This document shows, in pieces, positions 10,141 to 22,350 of a DNA stretch of 64,000 nucleotides (positions are counted from its first letter, which is position 1; the number at the start of each line of letters is the position of its first letter). Where the stretch lies: NCBI GenBank assembly GCA_036023115.1, contig JAYKKT010000076.1:5022001-5086000 (forward strand). The letters run 5' to 3'. The notes beneath the pieces were generated by a model. That model saw only the letters and a program-made list of their open reading frames with translations, was not told the DNA's origin and searched no databases. The stretch is from Brasenia schreberi. Taxonomy: Eukaryota; Streptophyta; Magnoliopsida; Nymphaeales; Cabombaceae. The position numbers were made by a program, and so were the translations under genes.

Positions 10141-10744
10141 AAGGTGATGTGGGCCATGGATATGGATATTGGATTGGATCTTTGGATCCAAATCCAAATC
10201 CAAGTCCACATATGGGTTTGGATTGGAATCTGGATATATATGGTCCAGACCCAATCCAAACTGAACTCTGACTCCTTCGAGCTGGGTTCGAAACGGACGA
10301 TTCGTGCGGGGCCTGACAGCATCAGTACTCCGTCTGCGTTGGGTCTTCGCCAACATAGTCGTCCGCCTCCGTTTCTGCCTTCTGGAGATGACTTCAAATG
10401 CTTTTTTGATAAGAACAGGGTCTTGGACGTTCGAGATCCTGAGGTGTGAATCAGATACAAGAGATGCTGTGCCGGGCTCGACAGGTGCTCCGGTTCCGGG
10501 CTCTTCTGGGCTCTCCTGGTCCTGTCTTGATCAGGCCAAGCCACTTCGGGGTTTCAAAACATGTTTTAAAAGGGTTTTCAAAAGCTATATCATATGTTTT
10601 GAAAGATAAAGTTTTAAAACATATATACAGGGTTGTTTGGAAGGCTCCTGGGTTTCCAAACTCAAAAACGGCCCTTTGGGGCTGCTTGTATCAAAACCAG
10701 ATTTGTTTAAGAAATTCGTGGGATTTCGGGGTGTTTACAGAGGT

Positions 10745-11658
10745 CTAAACATTCTTCCTCTTCACGTGGCCTTTCAAGTAAGAGTCACTATGTCTAGGCT
10801 AGAACCGAGCCCCATCATTAACACTAGATAAGATGGCAATGCATCCCATCTAGTAGGAGCCATCAAGTTGCCCATGGAGGCAGGAGACATCCAACACGTG
10901 GGGTTGTTTCATGTATTAGACATACACCCCCATTATAACTTGTTGCTAGGAAGGCCTTGGATTCATAGTCTCCGAGCCATTCCTTCAACCTTTCACAAGT
11001 GTGTGAAAATTCCATGGGACAAAAGTTGTGGTAGTCCTTGGAGAAGACCACCCTCACCTTAAGGGAATTCAAAATTTCTCTTGTATATCAAGTCATCCAT
11101 TCAATAAAGGGGCTATGGAGATGCCTCACCTATCCTTAGTCGACCACCCCTTAGGAGACCCTCACCATAGAGTCGTCCACCTCCTAGGTACCCCCAAATG
11201 TGTGGAGTTATCCTCCCATCTGTCTTCTAGGGAAGCCCAAGTCACCCCCAACTCCAAAACTCACAGAACCATCTTCCCCTAAGGTTGTGTGTATCCTAGG
11301 GAAGCCTAAATCCTCTCTAGCCCATACCTCTCAATTCTTAGACAAACCAAGTCGTGTGTATATTCATGATATTGATGACACTCGATTCCAAGGCCATTTA
11401 CTTTACAAAAAATTTTCCAAACTCAAGAAGCCTTGAAATATGATGTTGAACATTGGGTATACACTGTATCAAGGTCTAGAAACCATGAACCAAGGTAGGT
11501 TAGAGCCCATCCTACCCATACCCAACCAAAGTCGACATTGATTGGGATACATCCCATCCATACCCCCTGAGCCACCACATATGACCACTTGGGTCAAGGG
11601 TGCCCTAGAACCCACTAACACCGAAACCTATGGCTTAGACCTCTTGTTTAGAGTCTAA
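10745..11658 (+). pseudogene. decayed protease and gag-pro C-terminus of the older gypsy element
   Basis: Frame pieces match the protein at 4194-6206: GLNILPLHVAF (10745), MEAGDIQHVGLFHVLDIHPH and NLLLGRPWIHSL (10868-10990), then linker with KVVCILGKPKSS (11283) and the end TYGLDLLFRV-stop (11626-11658). Frameshifts split it near 10830, 11020 and 11200. The N-terminal half, including the catalytic Asp, is missing because the younger element sits exactly at the active-site glycines. Confidence 0.85.
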
Positions 11659-11699
11659 TTCATAGTGTTTTCTTTGTAGGTTTCATTGAAGATCCCTCT

Positions 11700-14600
11700 T
11701 TAGAAAAAAAATCAAAAAAATTATATATTTGGAAAATCAAAAAAAAATTGGAAATTTTCAAAAGAAAATCATTTGTGTTCATTTAACTAGTCTTCGTTTG
11801 GAAAAAGCCAAAAAGAATGAAAAATCTGAAAATTTCAAAAAGAAAGTCTTCTATATTCATCTTTCTAGTTTGTTTTTAGCAAAAGACCAAAAAATTGAAA
11901 AATTGAAAAATTCCAAAAATATTGTCCATGTACAAATCCCATTTTCAAAACCCATATATATATCCAAATCAAAATCGTCCAAGTCCAACATTTACAACCT
12001 CACTCTCTTGCCTAACACTTCCCTAGAAATTAAAGCACTTGAGAGTGATCAAAGCAAGAAGGAAGGTCCCCTCATTCATGAGGAAGATCAAGCCTCCGAG
12101 CTTCTCAAATTTCATAGAATCTTTGACTTGGAAAAACCTTGAAATTCTGTAGGAGAGGATTTTGTAGAAATCAATCTAGGGAGTGAGTCTATCCCAAAAT
12201 GTGTCAAGATAGGTGCATGTTTGCATGAGCAAGAAAAAAATCATTCATTTCATTTTTGAAATCTTATGTGGATATATTTGCAAGGACCCATGAAGACATA
12301 CCAGGTTTAGACCCTAAAATCGTAGAACATCATCTACCCTTACAACCCAATGTAAAACCCGTGAAACAAAAGCTTAGAAAAATCCATCCTATTGTTCACT
12401 CCCAAGTGAAAGAGGGTTTAGAAGATCTTTTAAAAGCCGAATTTATAAAACCCATTGCTTATTCAGAATGACTTTCAAATATTGTAGTGGTTCGAAAATC
12501 CAATGGGAAAATTTGAATTTGCATTGATTTTAGAAATTTGAACAAAGTCACTCCAAAAGATAATTTTCCTCTTCCAAACATTGATTTGATAGTGGATAGC
12601 ACAACAAATCATGAAATATTTTTTTTATGGATGGCTATTCGGGTTATAACCAAATCAAGTTAGCATCAAAAGATCAGGTAAAAACTGCTTTTACCACAAC
12701 CTGGGCACATACTGCTACACAGTTATGCCATTTGGTTTGAAAAATGCAGGTGCCACATACCAAAGATCCATGACTACTATTTTTGATGATCAAATCCATG
12801 AGCTTTTGGAAGTATATGTGGATAATCTTTTGGTAAAATAAAAAACCCGATGCACACACATAGAATCTTTGCAAAAGGTTTTCAAAGACTTGGGCTTTAT
12901 AAAGTGAAACTAAACTCTCAAAAACATGTTTTAGAGTGAAATCGGGAAAACTCTTAAGGTTGATGGTTAGCCAAAGGGGTATAGAGGTCAACCCCTCTAA
13001 GTATCGAGCCATTATAGACATGTCTCTACCCTCCAACTTGACCCAAATCCGAAGCCTCCAAGGTCGACTCCAAGCGATTAGGAGATTTATCTCCAACTTA
13101 GCAACAAGATGCAAACCTTTCAATAGGCTTTTAAGAAAAGAGGTTAAATTTGATTGGGATTCCGATTCCAAAAAACTTTCAAAAGATTAAAAACTCATTT
13201 GGTAAATCCTCTAATTTTAAAACCTCCAAAACCAGGAAAACCTTTATTGCTTTATATTTCCATTCATATGCATGCATTAGGTGCTTTATTTGCTCAATAT
13301 GAGGATGATATTCTTAAGGAGTATGCCATTTACTACATTTTGAAAACTCTATTGGCATATGAAAGAACCATGGAGAAAACGTGCTTGGCCTTGGTGTGGG
13401 CTTTCCAAAAGTTTAGACATTATTTCCTAGGTCATGAAATTTGGATAGTGTCTAAACTTGATCCAATCAAGTACTTACTTGAAAAACCTATCCTCACGAG
13501 TAGGCTAGGTAAATGACAGCTCCTCTTAGTGGAGTATGATTTAAAATTTCATCATCAAAACTCCATTAAGGGACAAGCCCTAGCCGATCATGTGGCTGAA
13601 TTGCCCCTGGAAGATACATAAACCATTCTTGATGAAATGCCCGATGAAGGCATCTTTGCAAATGAATTTCAAAACCATGTTTTAGTAAATTGTTTTAATG
13701 AAGATCAAGTATGGAGAATGTACTTTGATGGGGCAAAGAATCAACAAGGGGCAGGTGTGGCTACTCGAACAATATGACTGAATATGAAGCACTAATACAA
13801 GGCCCAAAAATATGGCTGAATATGAAGCATTGATACAAGGCCCGAAAAAGGGAAAATCCTAATTGCAATTCGACTAGATTTTTCATGCTCAAACAATATG
13901 GCTGAATATGAAGCACTGATACAAGGCCAAAAAATATTGAAAAATATAGGGGCATCATGTGTTGAAGTCTTTGGAGATTCTATGCTTGTTATCAACCAAG
14001 TTTTGAAAATTTGGCAAGTCAAAAATAAAAAACTCATACCATACCACGAATTGGCTACTCAACTGGTCGAGTCCTTCAAATCATGCACACTTACTCACAT
14101 AGGTAGAGAGGACAACACCATAGTAGATGCCCACTCATCCCTAGGGTTATCTCTAAGATTCGACCCCACCATGGGAACTCGATCCTTAGAAATCTTGCAC
14201 TTATCCACTCCACATACCCTTGATTTGGAGATTTGCCAAAATGACTAAAATTCAATTGAGAAACCTTGGTTTCAAGACATTAAAAACTTTTTAGAAAATG
14301 GAGTATTTCCTGAATTTGCTTCTTTTAAAGACAAAGCTTTTATTCGAAAGATTTCAACCCGATATGTAATTTTGGAAGGGGTTTGTTACAAAAAGAGTTT
14401 TACCGGCATCTTGTTGAGATGTGTAGACCTTGATGAGGCTAAGACTATAATGCATGAGTTCCATGATGGAGAATGTGGAGGCCATGTCAATGCAAATATG
14501 ATGGCCATGAAGATGCTTTGAGCCGATTATTTTTGGTCCACCCTTAAGCAAGATTGTCATGATCATGTTAGGAAATGTCATCAATGTCAAGTGCATAGAC

Positions 14601-15372
14601 ATGCGATTCATATCCCATCGTCCACCTTGCATTCCATAGTGAGCCCATGACCCTTCACCATATGGGCATTTGACATCATAGGACCCATCTCCCCAATTGC
14701 ATTGAATGGACATAGGTTCATCTTAGGAGCCATCGAATGGATATTAATAAAAATATCTTTGGCTCGATTTGGAGTTCCAAGAGACTCTCATCACCCTACT
14801 ACCCTCAAGGTAACGGCCAAGCCAAAGCCACGAATAAGACTCTCATAAGTATCATTGAGAAAACCTTAGAGAAGGGTAGGACATGGCATGAGAAGCTTGA
14901 CGGACCCTTATGGGCTTATAGGACTTTCATCCGAATACCTACAAATGCCACACCATTCGAGTTGGTCTATGGTACAAATGCCATACTCCCCATTCATACC
15001 AAATTGCATTCATTTCATATATCACTTGCACTCGACCTACCCATAGAGACTTTACAACATGCTACAATGGCTGAGCTTGACCTATTAGATGAGAAGAGGC
15101 TCCTTGTCATGGATAATGCAAATGCATACCGGCAAAGGATAGCTCGACATTATGAAAAGCATATGAAGGCTTGCCACTTCAAAGTGGGAGACCTTGTACT
15201 ACAAATCATCTACCATCGTGGCCCACATCCACTTGGAAAGTGGCAGCCCAAGTGGGATGGTCCCTATGTCATAAGGGGAACAACCACGAACAATGCATAT
15301 TGGTTGATTGATGTTGATGACAGGAATTTAGTGGACCCTGTAAATGCCCAATATTTGAAAAAATATATTATG
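11700..15372 (+). pseudogene. decayed pol of the older gypsy element
   Basis: Collinear with the intact pol at 392-4078: RT (12256-12850; YVDNLL instead of YVDDLL near 12808), RNase H (13200-13620), second RNase H (13700-14180), integrase zinc finger (14440-14600) and integrase C-terminus (14790-15372). Broken by many stops and shifts, for example TGA in SEW-like context at 12469, TGA near 12514, TAA at 12839 and TAG/TGA codons at 13515 and 14519. The second RNase H carries a local triplication of AEYEALIQG (13790-13930). In integrase the reading jumps from FGVPRDS to HHPYYPQG near 14790, deleting the second catalytic Asp region. It cannot make active enzymes. Confidence 0.9.
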
Positions 15373-16400
15373 TATAGGGTTTATGTAAAATTCTTTCAAA
15401 AAAATTTTAAAATGGGTCTCCTTTGAACTTCTATAAAGAAGGATCAAGATTGATTGTATGGTCCTAAATGAGGGAATCAATGCTTTATGGAAAGTAGAGT
15501 TTTCAAAATCATGTGGCAACATTTCAAAAATCTTTGGCTTACAAAATGAAGCCTAATTCAATATAGGAAAATATTTTCAAATGGTAGATGCTATTAGGAA
15601 ATGGGATGTTCTTTGTTGAATCGAGTAGCCAAAGGGATAAGTTTTCCTCCCATTTTACTTCTCCCCAAAAGGAAAATTGGCAAAATCAAAAGAAAAAGAG
15701 AATACAAAAACTCCTCCATAAAGAGATCTTTCCTTCAAATAGAAAGAGGGAATATAAAAACTCCTTCGAAAGAGGTCTTCTCTTTGAATGAAAAAACGAA
15801 AGAGAGGAAATACAAAAAATCCTCCAAAAGAAAAGGGAGGTCTTCCCCTGTGATAGAAAAGAAAAAGCTAAAGCTCAAAAAGAGCAATTTTCCATCTCTT
15901 TTTCCTTAAACCACAGAACATTTCAGAAGAGACCGTGGTAACCCTTTCCCAAATCCCTACAACTTATCCCAATGGAGAAAGGTTTATCAATGAAAATCCT
16001 AAAGTAAGAATAGAATCTACTTATTTGGATTTCATTTTGTTTGAGGATTAGACTTTGTTATGTGGGAAATGAAATTTTTAAATGTTTTCTAAAATTTCCT
16101 ATAAAACCTCTGCTAAGTAGTAAGGATTGAAACCCAAATAAGGAAAAATATGAAAAATTGGAAGTCCTTTTGATAGAAACTAAAAGGAGTTCTCTTTTAA
16201 AAAAAAATTTTTGAAAACCCTAAATGTCAAACGACATGGGATTGTCTTACTTGGGACAGCCGGCATTCATAGGCTTCTCCTCAAGCTCATCCATCTTACA
16301 AATGAGTCTCTAAACCTCACACTTCATTTGCATCACATCCCATGCATGTATACACCCAAGGTCGGCCATGCGTGATCATGTTTAGGACCAACACTCAGTA
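15373..16400 (+). other. purine-rich tail of the older gypsy element
   Basis: Follows the integrase stop. At 15660-15900 it is very A/G-rich, with three diverged repeats of a ~55-bp unit starting near 15698, 15750 and 15808 (AATACAAAAACTCC...). Lys-rich ORFs here (15588-15909) reflect composition. The equivalent stretch in the younger element is 1-391. I see no gene; a polypurine tract would be expected in this kind of DNA but its exact position is not clear. Confidence 0.55.
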
Positions 16401-18730
16401 TAGGTCAAGTCCCCTTTGGCTAAAATCCCCTTCTCTATAATCCAAGGAAAGGATTTGATGAATGGAAGGACAATTTATATTCTCAAGATAATTTGGCAAT
16501 TAAATCAAAAAGGGTGTTTGCAGACTTTTCAAGCTGGCCATTTTGCCCACTTTTCAATTGCTATGCAAATTGGTCATGTCGGGTTTGCAGATTTGCAAGC
16601 TACTAAGAAATTTGCTGCAACACCGCTTTCATGGTACTCTGATCAGAACTCCCTTCATCCTCTATTGTTGTATCGTGTCTGCTCTTGCCCATATTTTCTG
16701 GTTGGAGACTTAGCATAAACACTGACAAGATGCCAACACAAATTAGCAAGACAAACTGCATAAATTATAACTTCACGTACTATAGCTGTTACAATACTTC
16801 AAATGATCTCAATTCGAAACTACTCAATAACTTACAATAACCTTACAACCTCAGTTCACAAGGGATTATAGCAAAACTCGAGAAATTACATTGTTTAAGT
16901 CCAAAACAACTTCTGCACCTACGAAGGAATTTTCTACAGAAAACCACACACACGCCGGTTGTGGTATCTTCCAATTCCATCAATCTGGACAGTTCTGGTT
17001 GATCAACGAGCACCTCAACTTCTTGAATGTATGGATCATACCAAACACTAACATATTCCTTCAAAAATCGAAGTTCAAATCTCGTTCTAATCAGATCAAG
17101 TTAGTCCAAACGGAATTGCAAAAAATTGATAATATTGATCTTGATCGTTGGACAATCTGTCCCGATCTACACTGTTCTCTAAGGTTGAATTTATTGTAGA
17201 TAAACACGGATTTATGAATTTTCACTGGTGATCAACACTCAAGAACCTGATCTGTGGTACTTTTTATGCATATATGTATAAATCTTCTTTAAACCAATAG
17301 ATCATGTCTAGATCTAGAAGAATCACTCCTTCTTGACTAGATCTAGGTCCTTGTTTCAGCAGAATCAGATCAAAACTCACCTTGACAATTCCTGCCAAAA
17401 TCAAGGCCAGTCTTGCTGAATTTCTGCAATGGTGTTCCGAAGACTTCAATCTATCAAACAACTGATCTTCTGCTGTAATTCTCCTTCAATATCGAGCCAA
17501 AAAAGTTCTGATACTACTTTTTCACCAACTCAAAACTCACTCCTGCTCAAGGGAGGTTTTCAGGTGGGTGATGACCAGTAGAATCCTCCTAGCATTCCTA
17601 GCATCATGCAACTAGCACTCAAAGGCTACACTTCGTCTCTCTCATACACACCCTCTCTTCTCTAAGCCTAAGCCAATGCACACACACAGGCAAAGAGCCA
17701 AGTGGAACAACCAAGAAGGAACATTGCCTTTCATTGATACTCAAAGGAGGTTTACAAGGACTCAACTCTAGGTAGAGTATGATCAATTCAGTTAATCTCA
17801 GTTCTCTCTCCTATTATTGAGTGGCTCTCATCTATTTATAGGCAAGAGAGCTGCAGGTAACTCTAAGATAGAGCTTTATAGAAGACTCTAGACACTCAAG
17901 ACCATGTGCCATAACCTCTAGAGAATGCTATGATTATTACTAACCATGTGGGTTATCCGATTATAATCCCTTACACACAAGGGGTTAACAACTAACAAAA
18001 GGGGTTAACTAATGAGATATACAAGTGAGGCTTATAAGTGGGGTTCACACGTGAGGTTTGTTGGACACTCGAAGGTCGTTTTGGAGTGTGCGTTGTGCGA
18101 ATCAATTGCGTGACAGACTCCTTCCTCTAGGCTCTATGAGTTTTAGGATGTTGTTAGTCATTTACTTTTGGCTTGGATCAAGGAATCTTTGGTCTTTCTC
18201 TTTACAAGCGCCAATCTATCTTATTTTGTGGCACAATATTCACAAAATAATATTCAACTCCCATTCAATAGATAGGTGGTCGATGGAGTTTGAATCCAAA
18301 CAGGAATTGTTGATAAATGGTTATGGTTTTGGTAAAAATTTGATGTAAATGTGAACATATGTAGATCTCTCTCTTGTTTAGCAATCATCTCATCCATAGT
18401 ATTTATTATGTTTGCTACCTATGGACCCCACAATCCCATAAAACAATTCCTCTTTTAAAATCTACAGGTCAAGTCGGGGATGCAAAAGCACACTAGAGTT
18501 ATACATGTGACTTCCACTCTTTGTGGAGATGACACTTATTTACAATAAAAATGCACCCAATTAGTTGTTAGACCCTTTTCCACATGTGGTGAGAGTATGT
18601 CTTCCACAGAGGAGGCCCAGACAAGGAATAGTTCATTTTATCCCACTATAAATTAGAGGTCTCTCAAGTTGCTCTATATCATTTTGATGTTCTTGAAGAT
18701 ACATGTAAAGTTCATGTGCTTGAGTAGAGT
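16401..18730. other. unassigned repeat-like DNA with a TATA-like site on the minus strand
   Basis: No ORF resembles a known protein. On the minus strand GCCTATAAATAG (revcomp at 17831-17842) sits amid CT-rich leader-like DNA, as in an LTR promoter, so a solo LTR on the minus strand is possible; I could not find matching termini or a target duplication. 18360-18730 looks like other gypsy-adjacent spacer. Confidence 0.35.
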
Positions 18731-19273
18731 GTTCATGTAAACACCCCAAAAATGCCATGTTTTTAAACTCTCGAACTTCAAAAGCCAGCTTGAATCCAAA
18801 ACAAAAGAAAGAAGAAAAGTTCAAGCCTGTTCGGAGAAAAGCCAGATAGAAGGCCAAAAATCGGAATTCGGGTCAAAATCAAGTTCAACTCTCAAAAGAA
18901 AACAGAAGTCAAACCCCTAATGAAGCCATCAGAAATCAAGCACCAGGGCTGTCAAAATGAAAATCCGAAGTCCGTGAGAAAATCCAAAGATTGACTTCAT
19001 AAAAAACAAGCCTGAGACAGAACCAGACGTACCAAAAGTCAGACGACAAGAAGTCCTGAAAGCGAAACTGGCCGGTCAAAGGGACTGGGAAAAACCCAAC
19101 CTAAAATTGGGTCACCGACAGAACTGGGGCAAAACCTCCCATTTCAAACACCAAAGAAGGACGAAAGAAAGAAATTTTGGATTGGATCTGGACAAAAATA
19201 TCCAGATCCATTTGGAATTTGGATTGGGTTGGATCTTTCGATCCAAACCCAAATCCAAGACCCACCCCTTGGC

Positions 19274-19284
19274 CTATAAATAGG
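19274..19284 (+). promoter_or_regulatory. TATA box of the solo LTR
   Basis: CTATAAATAGG, about 540 bp into the LTR and just after a run of GGATTTGGAT/ATCCAAATCC motifs. Transcription from here would give a leader of about 3.5 kb before the LTR end. Confidence 0.65.
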
Positions 19285-19589
19285 ACCAAGGGGGGAGAAA
19301 CATTTCACGTGAACTTTTGTGGAGTATGGGAGGGCTTAAAAAGTAGGAGAGAGAGTGTGGAAAAGTCAAGAATAGTGAGCTTGACTTTGTTGGGCTAGCT
19401 TGGGTTCAAGTCATGTTGCCTTGACCAAGGGGTGGGCTGCAACTAAAGGGCATTGACCAAGACCAAAGTGGTTGCAGCTGGACCGTGGAGAGCTTGATGG
19501 TGGACTGGCTCCAAGAGGTAAGTCCCTTTGACCGAACCCACTTGACCCTTAAACCTAGCTACACCTGCACCAGCCCCATGTACACCCAA

Positions 19590-21150
19590 CCCAAACCGAT
19601 TTGGCTAGGTGCAGGCTGCACCTAGCTCGCCACCCTTGACCTGTCCTCAACCCACACCCTAGCCAAAACCGAACCCTTCAACCTAACCCCTAAAACCACA
19701 CCTAGACTACACACCATCCCACTCCCTAAACCAACCCAACTAGAACCTAGCTCAGCCCTTGAACCACTCCCTAAACACCTAACCCACCTGCCACAACTCA
19801 CCACTCGGTTGCAACCCCTTTTAAACCTAGCCATGGCCTAAACCGAACCCTGCTAGGTGCTGGCTGGACCTAGCTCGTCCCCTTGAAACTGAACCTAACC
19901 CACTCTCAAACCAACTTGGCTAGGTGCTGGCCGCACCTAGCTAAAACTTTTTTTGACTCACCCACCTAGAACCTAACCCACTCTAAAACCAACTCGGCTA
20001 GGTGCTGGCCGCACCTAGCTAAAAACCTTTTGACTCACCTCCTTGGTGTCGACCTAACTTGAACCCCATGGCCTTGGCCAACCACACCCTAACCTGCCCC
20101 AACACCTAGCTAAAACCTGCCCTAAAACCCATGGCTGACTGTACCCAGCCAGAACCGAGCCCCTCACCACTCAACCTGCCATCAACCGAGTACCTTGGCT
20201 AACCTACTTGGCTGCAACCTGGCCCAAGACCACAACCGATTTGGCTAGGTGTTGGCTGCACCTAGCTCACACCTAAACCACCCACTTAAATCTGTCAAGA
20301 CCGAACTGACCTAGCTTGGGTTGAACTTGTTGGCCCTAGACTTGGCTGAACCAAGACCAACCCATTCAAACCTAAACATCCCTTGCCTAACACCTTGGCT
20401 GATCCTTTGAACCTAGTCCTAGCTCACCCACTACACCCGGGGACAGTCTTGCTGCCCCCAAACCGAACCCAGCTAGGTGCCGGCTGCACCTAGATCGCCC
20501 CTCCAAACCGAACCCAACTAGGTGCTAGCTGCCTCCAAACCGAAACCAACTAGGTGCTGGCTGCACCTAGCTCGCCCCTCCAAACCGAACCCAGCTAGGT
20601 GCTGGCTGCACCTAGCTCGCCCCTCCAAACCGAACCCAGCTAGGTGCTGGCTGCACCTAGCTCGCCCTTCTAAACCTAACCCAGCTAGGTGCTGGTTGCA
20701 CCTAGCTCATCCCCTTGAACATGAACCTAATCCACTCAACTAGGTGTTGGCCGCACCTAGCTAACCCAGCCAAACCACTCCCTAAAACGTTCACCAAGGT
20801 CAGCCTTTGACCTGCCCCAAACCACTTGCTAACTGAACCTAGAACTACACGACATGGCCTAAAACCTAACTCGAACCTAACCGACCTTGGCTGCATCAAC
20901 TTGGCTAAACCTACTTGAACCAAACCACCTAGTGCTGCCCTTGGCTACAACCACACCCCACATCAAACCTAACCTAGCTAGACTTGGCCTAAAACCTAAC
21001 TTGGTTTGACATACCCCTTGAACCACCTAGTTAAACCGCCACCCTTTGGCCGACTTTTATCCTTGACCAAGACTTGGGCTGCATTGACTGCCCCAATACC
21101 CAACCTAAACCGATTTGGCTAGGTGTTGGCTGCACCAAGCTCGCCCCCTT
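19590..21150 (+). repeat. hairpin-bearing minisatellite in the solo LTR
   Basis: About 13 copies of AGCTAGGTG, a 7-base loop (CTGGCTG or variant), then CACCTAGCT, so each forms a perfect or near-perfect 9-bp stem. Copies lie near 19594, 19850, 19918, 19998, 20240, 20471, 20516 (broken), 20548, 20593, 20638, 20683, 20737 and 21117. From 20471 to 20690 the period is 45 bp with the spacer CTCGCCCCTCCAAACCGAACCC. The surrounding DNA is rich in AACCTAGC/AACCTAACC. A 15-residue repeat ORF (20522-20743) is a by-product. Confidence 0.88.
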
Positions 21151-21599
21151 GAACCCATTCAAACCTAGCAAAACTAAACCTACTTAGCTAGCTTGGCTGA
21201 ACCAAGACAAGCTTGAACTAACCTAGGACTTGACCCAGCCATGTCCTAAACCAAACCTAACCAGCAGTCCCTAAACCACACCTAACCACTTGCCTAAAAC
21301 CTTGATCAACTAGACCTCTTGGCCGAACCCAGCCAAGGCCAATTTGCACCTACACCCAGCTGCACCCAATCAAAACCGGTTGCACCTAGGTTGACTCATA
21401 CTCAAGCTTTGACCTTGGAACCAAACCAAGGGACTTACCTCACGGCTGCGATGAAGGAAGACTCTAGCGAACTCGAAAGACAAAACCGAACGAGAACTTG
21501 TAAGTACATTTATATTCGGTTTTAAACTACTCAGTTCAATTCAATTCAATTCGGAACGGGGTTGTAGTAACGGAGCAAAGTCTCCCCCCGAGATGTAAT

Positions 21600-22350
21600 A
21601 TTCATGGATGAAACACAATCACACACACGTGCACTTGAGCCTTCTCGCTCTTAAACTGCACACAAGTACACCCACGTGCACTTGAGCCTTTTCGCTCTTA
21701 GATTGCACATGATCAAACTCACGCACACTCGAGCCTTCTCGCTCTTAAGCTAAATATATATATTTCACTTTGGGTGAATTTAATTTGTGAAAGCGGTGTG
21801 AGTTGCACTTACATTTCAGGTAAATTTACTTTCGTGAAAGCAGTGTAAGTTGCAATTACATTCGGGTGGATTTACTTTCAAGTTGTGTGAGTTGCAATTT
21901 AAATTTCACAAAGAACACCCATGAGCACTCGAGCCTTTCTGCTCTTTACACTCACACACATTGAGCCTTTCCACTCTTAAGCTAAACATATATACTTCAA
22001 TTTGGGTAAATTTACTTTGTGAAAGTCGTGTGAGTTGCACTTACTTTCGGGTGGATTTACTTTCAAGTCGTGTGAGTTGTAATTACATTTGAGTGGATTT
22101 ACTTTCAAGTTGTGTGAGTTGTAATTTAAATTCTACACGAGAACACCCACGAACACTCGAGCCTTTCTGCTCTTTACAGTCACACACATTGAGCCTTTTT
22201 GCTCTTAGGATAAAACATATATATATTTTCAAGTCGTGTGAGTTTATTTTGTGAAAGTAGAGTCGCATTTCAATTTGTGTGAGTTTACTTTAGTGGAAGT
22301 AGAGTTGCACTTCAATTTGTGTGGGTTTACTTAAAGTCGAGTGAGTTGCA
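21600..22350 (+). repeat. irregular GAGCCTT-GCTC array in the solo LTR
   Basis: Repeats of GAGCCTTyTCGCTCTTA alternating with TCGTGTGAGTTGCA and TTCGGGTGGATTTAC motifs, the plus-strand counterpart of the 110-bp array at 7840-8570 but with a less regular period. The same array type recurs at 45350-45990. Confidence 0.8.

Larger units (their letters stand above)
1..10739 (-). mobile_element. Tat/Ogre-lineage Ty3/gypsy LTR retrotransposon, 3' LTR outside window
   Basis: On the minus strand the order is 5' LTR (7205-10739), primer binding site (7181-7200), gag, gag C-terminus/protease, then a 1228-codon pol with RT, RNase H, a second archaeal-type RNase H and integrase. The dual RNase H and the very long LTR are marks of the Tat lineage (Ogre/Retand-like). 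Bases 1-391 are the region after pol, with T/C-rich stretches that would be purine-rich on the coding strand; the 3' LTR must lie left of base 1. The right edge is exact: the LTR terminus TGTAAACACCCC reads from 10739 leftwards, and 10740 onward is protease sequence of another gypsy element. The 5 bases at 10740-10744 (GAGGT) should recur left of the missing 3' LTR. It looks young: two long ORFs are intact and only gag has a frame break. Confidence 0.93.
7205..10739 (-). repeat. 5' LTR of the gypsy element (3,535 bp)
   Basis: Bounded by TGTAAACACCCCGAAATCCC at the 10739 end and TCTACA at 7205, with the primer site immediately after. The start matches the solo LTR at 18736 and the LTR at 41529. 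Shared blocks include the pre-terminal CTAGCTTAAGTAAGCTAGCTGGCACGCCC region (read on the minus strand across 7295-7330), the GGATTTGGATTGGATCC-like U3 segment (10150-10260) and a GGGGTTGTAATAACGGAGC block (near 8710-8740). Most of its length lies downstream of the presumed TATA box, so the R/U5 leader would be near 2.9 kb. Confidence 0.9.
10740..16400 (+). mobile_element. older Tat-lineage gypsy element, 5' half displaced by the younger insertion
   Basis: From 10745 the plus strand continues in the middle of a gypsy protease (GLNILPLHVAF) and runs through pol to about 15372, then a purine-rich tail. Its LTR, gag and protease start should lie left of base 1, beyond the younger element. No 3' LTR joins it directly; the LTR at 18736 has its own target duplication and is a separate event. 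The right limit, 16400, is an estimate from where the recognisable tail ends. Confidence 0.8.

Noticed and set aside
15588..15909. Lys-rich ORFs
   Set aside because: A/G-rich tail of a decayed gypsy element; the repeated 55-bp unit explains the pattern.
20522..20743. ORF with a 15-residue repeat (ARPSKPNPARCWLHL)
   Set aside because: The 45-bp minisatellite period is a multiple of three, so it stays open in frame by chance; no start context or homology.
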